Below are positions 4,570 to 7,226 of a DNA stretch of 7,226 bases, piece by piece. Under the pieces are notes generated by a model that made no database searches, was not told where the DNA came from, and was given only the letters and a program-made list of their open reading frames with translations. The stretch is from Treponema sp. (GTDB taxonomy: Bacteria; Spirochaetota; Spirochaetia; Treponematales; Breznakiellaceae). The DNA is taken from positions 1 through 7,226 of the forward strand of contig JAIRNB010000295.1 of the NCBI GenBank assembly GCA_031258265.1, read 5' to 3'. A program made the position numbers and the translations under genes. The stretch's first letter is position 1; the number at the start of each line of letters is the position of its first letter.

Positions 4570-5475
4570 ATGGCGTCACGATCATACAAAAAGCTTTCAT
4601 TTGCCGACAAGATTTTTCATGTTATCTGTACCTTCTGGCTTAGTCTGGCCGGTCTGGTAGTCCTTTACCCCCTTGTCTATGCCCTTGCCTGTTCCTTTAG
4701 TTCCACGGAGGCAATCATGCAGGGCAGGGTTTTCCTCTACCCCGTAGATGTTTCCCTTCGGGCCTATGGGGCGGTGTTCGAGCATGAACTTATCGTTTCG
4801 GGCTTTCTAAACTCGCTATTGTACGTGGCGGGCGGTACTGTCGTGGCGGTTACGCTCCTGATACTTGCCGCGTATCCCCTTTCCAGAAGGGACCTGCCGG
4901 ACCGGAAATTATTCCAGGTCTTTTTTGTTGTCACCATGTTTTTTAACGGCGGCATTATTCCCAATTATATCCTGATGCGGAATCTGCATTTGATTGGCAG
5001 CCGCTGGTCGCTGGTTGTAGGGTTCCTGTTCTCCTGTTACAACATGATCATTGTCAGGTCCTATTTTATGAACAGCCTTCCATCCGGGATTCTGGACGCC
5101 GCCCATATTGACGGCTGCGGGGATTTTCGTTTCTTCACTACTATCGCTATTCCCCTTTCCATGCCCGTCATTTCCGTTATGGTTTTGTTCAATGCCGTCA
5201 TGATTTGGAACGAATATTTTAGGGCCATGCTGTACCTGACAAGGGCGCAGACCTATAACTTTCAAATTGTCCTGCGGAATGTCTTATTCATTGCCCAAAT
5301 GCCGCCGGAAATGGTCGCCGCCATGGACCCCAACGCTTCGGACGCGGCCCGTACCATGCTGCAACAACTTCGTTATGCGGTATTGATAGTCGGCGCCCTG
5401 CCCATGATGACTCTTTATCCTTTTATTCAAAAGTATTTTATCCGGGGCATGCTGATAGGAAGTCTTAAAGAATAG
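4570..5475 (+). CDS. ABC transporter permease, LplC/YtcP type (CUT1 carbohydrate uptake)
   Basis: A 301-residue integral membrane protein, the second half of the channel. Seen: a first membrane segment at about 18-41, the NGGIIPNYILMRNL block (126-139) typical of the LplC/YtcP group, and the EAA loop at 176-195 with D176-A-A, D181-G182 and P195. Here aspartate replaces the usual first glutamate, a conservative change. WNEYFRAMLYL (213-223) and the C-terminal GMLIGSLKE also fit the group. The start is set by an AGGGG ribosome site 6 bases upstream, only 10 bases after the previous stop, so the two permeases are surely co-transcribed. It should pair with the LplB-type protein and need an ATPase encoded outside the window. 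Confidence 0.9.
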   Translation: MASRSYKKLSFADKIFHVICTFWLSLAGLVVLYPLVYALACSFSSTEAIMQGRVFLYPVDVSLRAYGAVFEHELIVSGFLNSLLYVAGGTVVAVTLLILAAYPLSRRDLPDRKLFQVFFVVTMFFNGGIIPNYILMRNLHLIGSRWSLVVGFLFSCYNMIIVRSYFMNSLPSGILDAAHIDGCGDFRFFTTIAIPLSMPVISVMVLFNAVMIWNEYFRAMLYLTRAQTYNFQIVLRNVLFIAQMPPEMVAAMDPNASDAARTMLQQLRYAVLIVGALPMMTLYPFIQKYFIRGMLIGSLKE

Positions 5476-5476
5476 A

Positions 5477-5526
5477 GCTGTTCAAAAACTTCAGTCTTGA
5501 AAGAGCAGCCTTTTGAAAGGGCAGCC
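5477..5526. repeat. Degenerate TGTTCC-family repeat plus 16-base tandem duplication
   Basis: Starting 2 bases after the permease stop, bases 5477-5510 resemble the inverted repeat at 3325-3361 in reverse orientation, sharing CTGTTC, AAAACTTCAG and GCAGCC. The outer arms GCTGTTC (5477 onward) and GAGCAGC still pair through a G-T wobble. TTGAAAGAGCAGCC (5497-5510) is then repeated as TTGAAAGGGCAGCC (5513-5526), one mismatch, with a period of 16. The copy looks decayed but keeps pairing potential. Confidence 0.55.
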
Positions 5527-5538
5527 ATTAAAAAAAGT

Positions 5539-5566
5539 AGTTTTGCAGGCCGTAGGCCGAAAAACT
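5539..5566. repeat. Hairpin with GTA triloop in the permease-SBP spacer
   Basis: AGTTTT (5539-5544) pairs with AAAACT (5561-5566), and GGCC (5548-5551) with GGCC (5555-5558) around GTA, giving a C(GTA)G apex with a small internal loop. An alternative stem, TTGCAG (5543-5548) with CTGCAA (5565-5570), would exclude the first. No T-run follows, so mRNA processing or protection suits better than termination. Confidence 0.45.
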
Positions 5567-5574
5567 GCAAGAGC

Positions 5575-5599
5575 CGTTAACCGTCTTACGACGATAACG
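5575..5599. promoter_or_regulatory. Dyad ahead of the solute-binding protein gene
   Basis: CGTTA (5575-5579) pairs with TAACG (5595-5599), and CGTC (5582-5585) with GACG (5590-5593) around a TTAC loop. It ends 18 bases before the AGGAGG ribosome site at 5618-5623. It may be an operator or a 5' stabilising stem for the highly expressed binding-protein gene. I see no convincing separate promoter in this spacer. Confidence 0.35.
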
Positions 5600-5628
5600 A
5601 AAATATTATTTATCCGGAGGAGGATTGT

Positions 5629-7226
5629 ATGAGGAAGAAACAGGTTTTTACCGCTGTTTTGTGTCTGTTTCTGGTTTCTTTTTCCCTGTCATGTTCTAAA
5701 AAAGGGGGGGCGGATGTAACTCCCGGCGGAACGCCCATTAAGGGACGGCTCACCATGCTTGTCGGCGATATTACCACGCTGGTCACCAGCTACGATTACA
5801 AGGATAATTCTTTTACCCGTAGACTGGTGGACGAAACCGGGGTCTGGGTGGATATTATTGCCGTCTCTAATGCGGATTTCCCCGACAAATTTAATGTCAT
5901 GATTAGTTCCGGGGATTATCCTGATGTCCTTAATACCGCAAACCGCAACTTTACCCGGAATGACCTGGATTATTTTGGCCGCCAGCAGGGGATTTTTCAG
6001 GAGCTTGATCAATACGATCTTTACAGTTACCCGCTCATCAACCAAATGCTGACGGATCATGCCGCCATAGTCAGCAAACTTAAAGCCGGTGACGGCAAGT
6101 TTTACGCCCTGGCCGATGTCAACGATTGTCTGCATTGCACCCACGCAAACGGCAGGGGTTACTATTTTATGCCCTTCCTTCGGGACAGCCCCTGGAAAGG
6201 TGAACCGCCCCGGACTCTTGAGGATTTTGCCGAATATCTCCGGTATATCAAGAAAAATGACGTGAACGGAAACGGAGATCCCAACGATGAAATCCCCATG
6301 GTTACCGACAAGAACTATATTCGGACCATGATTGCCTATTTCGCAAAGGCTTTTATGCCCTGGGTAAAATACGGCACCAGCGATGGCATGGCGGTACGAA
6401 ACGGGCAAATATGGGAACAGTACCGGGAAAATGAATTCCGGGAATCCCTTAAATACCTTGCCGGCCTCTATAAAGAGGGCCTTATCGCGGAAAATTCATT
6501 TACCATGACCACCGATGAAATGCAGGCCCTGGGTGAAACGCCGGACCCCTCATACGCGGTGGGCCTGGTGGATTGGCAGGGTGAATTGGGCAAAGGGAAC
6601 GGCAGCGCCCGGTTCCCCTATTGGTTCCATTTGTATCCCTTAAAGGGGCCCACCGGTCAGGAATGGGGCTTTAACGGCGATCCCACTTCGATTTTGAACG
6701 CCGAATACGTCATTACCAACAAGGCCACCGGCGATAAGCCCAAATGGGCCCTGGAATTTTACAATGCCATGATGGAATTCGACAACATGCTTTGGGGTTA
6801 TTCCGGTGAGAAGGGAACCTTTTACGGCGATCCGGACCCGGGAGAGAAGTCCCTGGGCGGCGGTACCCCCCGTTTCAAGCTGCTCATCCCCTTTGCCTCC
6901 CAGCCGGTTAATACTTCCTGGGATCAGCGGAACTGCATGAACCGGACCCTGGAATTCCGTCTTTCGGAACAGGCCTCCGATGTCGATACGGTATACCGCT
7001 GGTTTGACACCGGGGAAGAATCCCTGTATCCCAAGATGATCGAAAATAAGGCCTATAACGAGCTGCAGTGGATTTACTTTACCGCCAACCGTTCCGTACC
7101 CTGGGCGATCCCGAATGAGATGTTCATTCCTCCCATGGCCATGAGCGAGGATGACGGGAACCGTATTTCGGACATCATGGCTTTGATTCACCCCTACAAG
7201 GAGAAGGCCTGGTCGGAGTTTGTCGT
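5629..7226 (+). CDS. Extracellular solute-binding lipoprotein, LplA type (partial, 3' end cut)
   Basis: The binding component of the carbohydrate importer; 532 codons are present and the frame is still open at the window edge. LplA-type proteins are commonly 500-570 residues, so only a short C-terminal part is probably missing. Seen: a basic N-terminus (MRKKQ), a hydrophobic core (about 6-20) and Cys22 in SLSC, a relaxed lipobox, followed by a Ser/Lys/Gly-rich tether. FPDKFNVMISSGDYPDVL (about 85-102) is the conserved SBP family segment. TLEDFAEYLRYIKK (196-209) leads into an Asp/Asn loop with D211, N213, N215, D217, D220 and E221, like the calcium loop of the related alginate-binding AlgQ proteins but one residue longer. 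AGGAGG lies 5 bases before the ATG. Ligand is unknown. The 153-base spacer suggests expression is set separately from the permeases. Confidence 0.9.
   Translation, partial: MRKKQVFTAVLCLFLVSFSLSCSKKGGADVTPGGTPIKGRLTMLVGDITTLVTSYDYKDNSFTRRLVDETGVWVDIIAVSNADFPDKFNVMISSGDYPDVLNTANRNFTRNDLDYFGRQQGIFQELDQYDLYSYPLINQMLTDHAAIVSKLKAGDGKFYALADVNDCLHCTHANGRGYYFMPFLRDSPWKGEPPRTLEDFAEYLRYIKKNDVNGNGDPNDEIPMVTDKNYIRTMIAYFAKAFMPWVKYGTSDGMAVRNGQIWEQYRENEFRESLKYLAGLYKEGLIAENSFTMTTDEMQALGETPDPSYAVGLVDWQGELGKGNGSARFPYWFHLYPLKGPTGQEWGFNGDPTSILNAEYVITNKATGDKPKWALEFYNAMMEFDNMLWGYSGEKGTFYGDPDPGEKSLGGGTPRFKLLIPFASQPVNTSWDQRNCMNRTLEFRLSEQASDVDTVYRWFDTGEESLYPKMIENKAYNELQWIYFTANRSVPWAIPNEMFIPPMAMSEDDGNRISDIMALIHPYKEKAWSEFV

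Noticed and set aside
5577..5609. Separate promoter for the solute-binding protein gene (TATTAT at 5604-5609)
   Set aside because: No -35-like hexamer is found at an acceptable distance.
5689..7191. Two long minus-strand open frames in the right part of the window
   Set aside because: They lie opposite the continuous solute-binding protein frame, which has a ribosome site, lipoprotein signal and family motifs.

Overview
The window looks like a chromosomal segment from a spirochaete, most likely a Treponema of the termite-gut type. This is inferred from gene content and style: relaxed spirochaete-type lipoprotein signals, a WHy/LEA_2 lipoprotein, an LplA/LplB/LplC-type sugar transporter, moderate GC, and many short palindromes between genes. 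I see no plasmid, phage, transposase, CRISPR, tRNA or rRNA.

Layout. (1) Bases 1-187 are non-coding and hold four tightly packed perfect hairpins, the first of which doubles as a rho-independent terminator for a gene entering from the left. (2) Bases 188-3103 hold a leftward (minus-strand) operon. In transcription order it contains a candidate 44-residue ORF (2969-3103), an exported protein with two thioredoxin-like CxxC domains (2124-2972), a proline-rich WHy/LEA_2 lipoprotein (1209-2066) and an AlkZ/YcaQ-type winged-helix DNA glycosylase (188-1207). The last two genes are one base apart. A good minus-strand promoter lies at 3149-3178. (3) Bases 3104-3602 are the divergent control region. It has two sigma70-type promoters firing away from each other, both preceded by A-tract arrays and sharing AAAAACTTGAC. 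Between them lie two members of a long inverted-repeat family flanking a terminator-like hairpin. Downstream, before the rightward operon, is an uninterrupted run of 18 cytosines. (4) Bases 3603-7226 hold a rightward operon for a CUT1-type carbohydrate importer: LplB-type permease, LplC/YtcP-type permease, a 153-base structured spacer, and an LplA-type solute-binding lipoprotein that runs off the right edge after about 532 codons. No ATPase gene is in the window.

How the genes work together. The solute-binding lipoprotein would capture a sugar, oligosaccharide or uronate outside the membrane and pass it to the two-permease channel. An ATPase encoded elsewhere, probably a shared MsmX-type subunit, would supply energy. 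The substrate cannot be read from the sequence. The leftward operon mixes envelope/redox functions with DNA repair, and no single pathway is evident.

The strongest lead is the C18 tract upstream of the transporter. It is a classic substrate for slipped-strand phase variation. It sits 7 bases before a TATAGT -10-like hexamer and also inside a short open frame, and the tract length decides whether that frame stops early, ends at a TGATG overlap with the permease start, or runs past it. Other leads are the hairpin family with compensatory arm changes, the GNA-triloop hairpins, and the candidate small ORF with an ATGA overlap.
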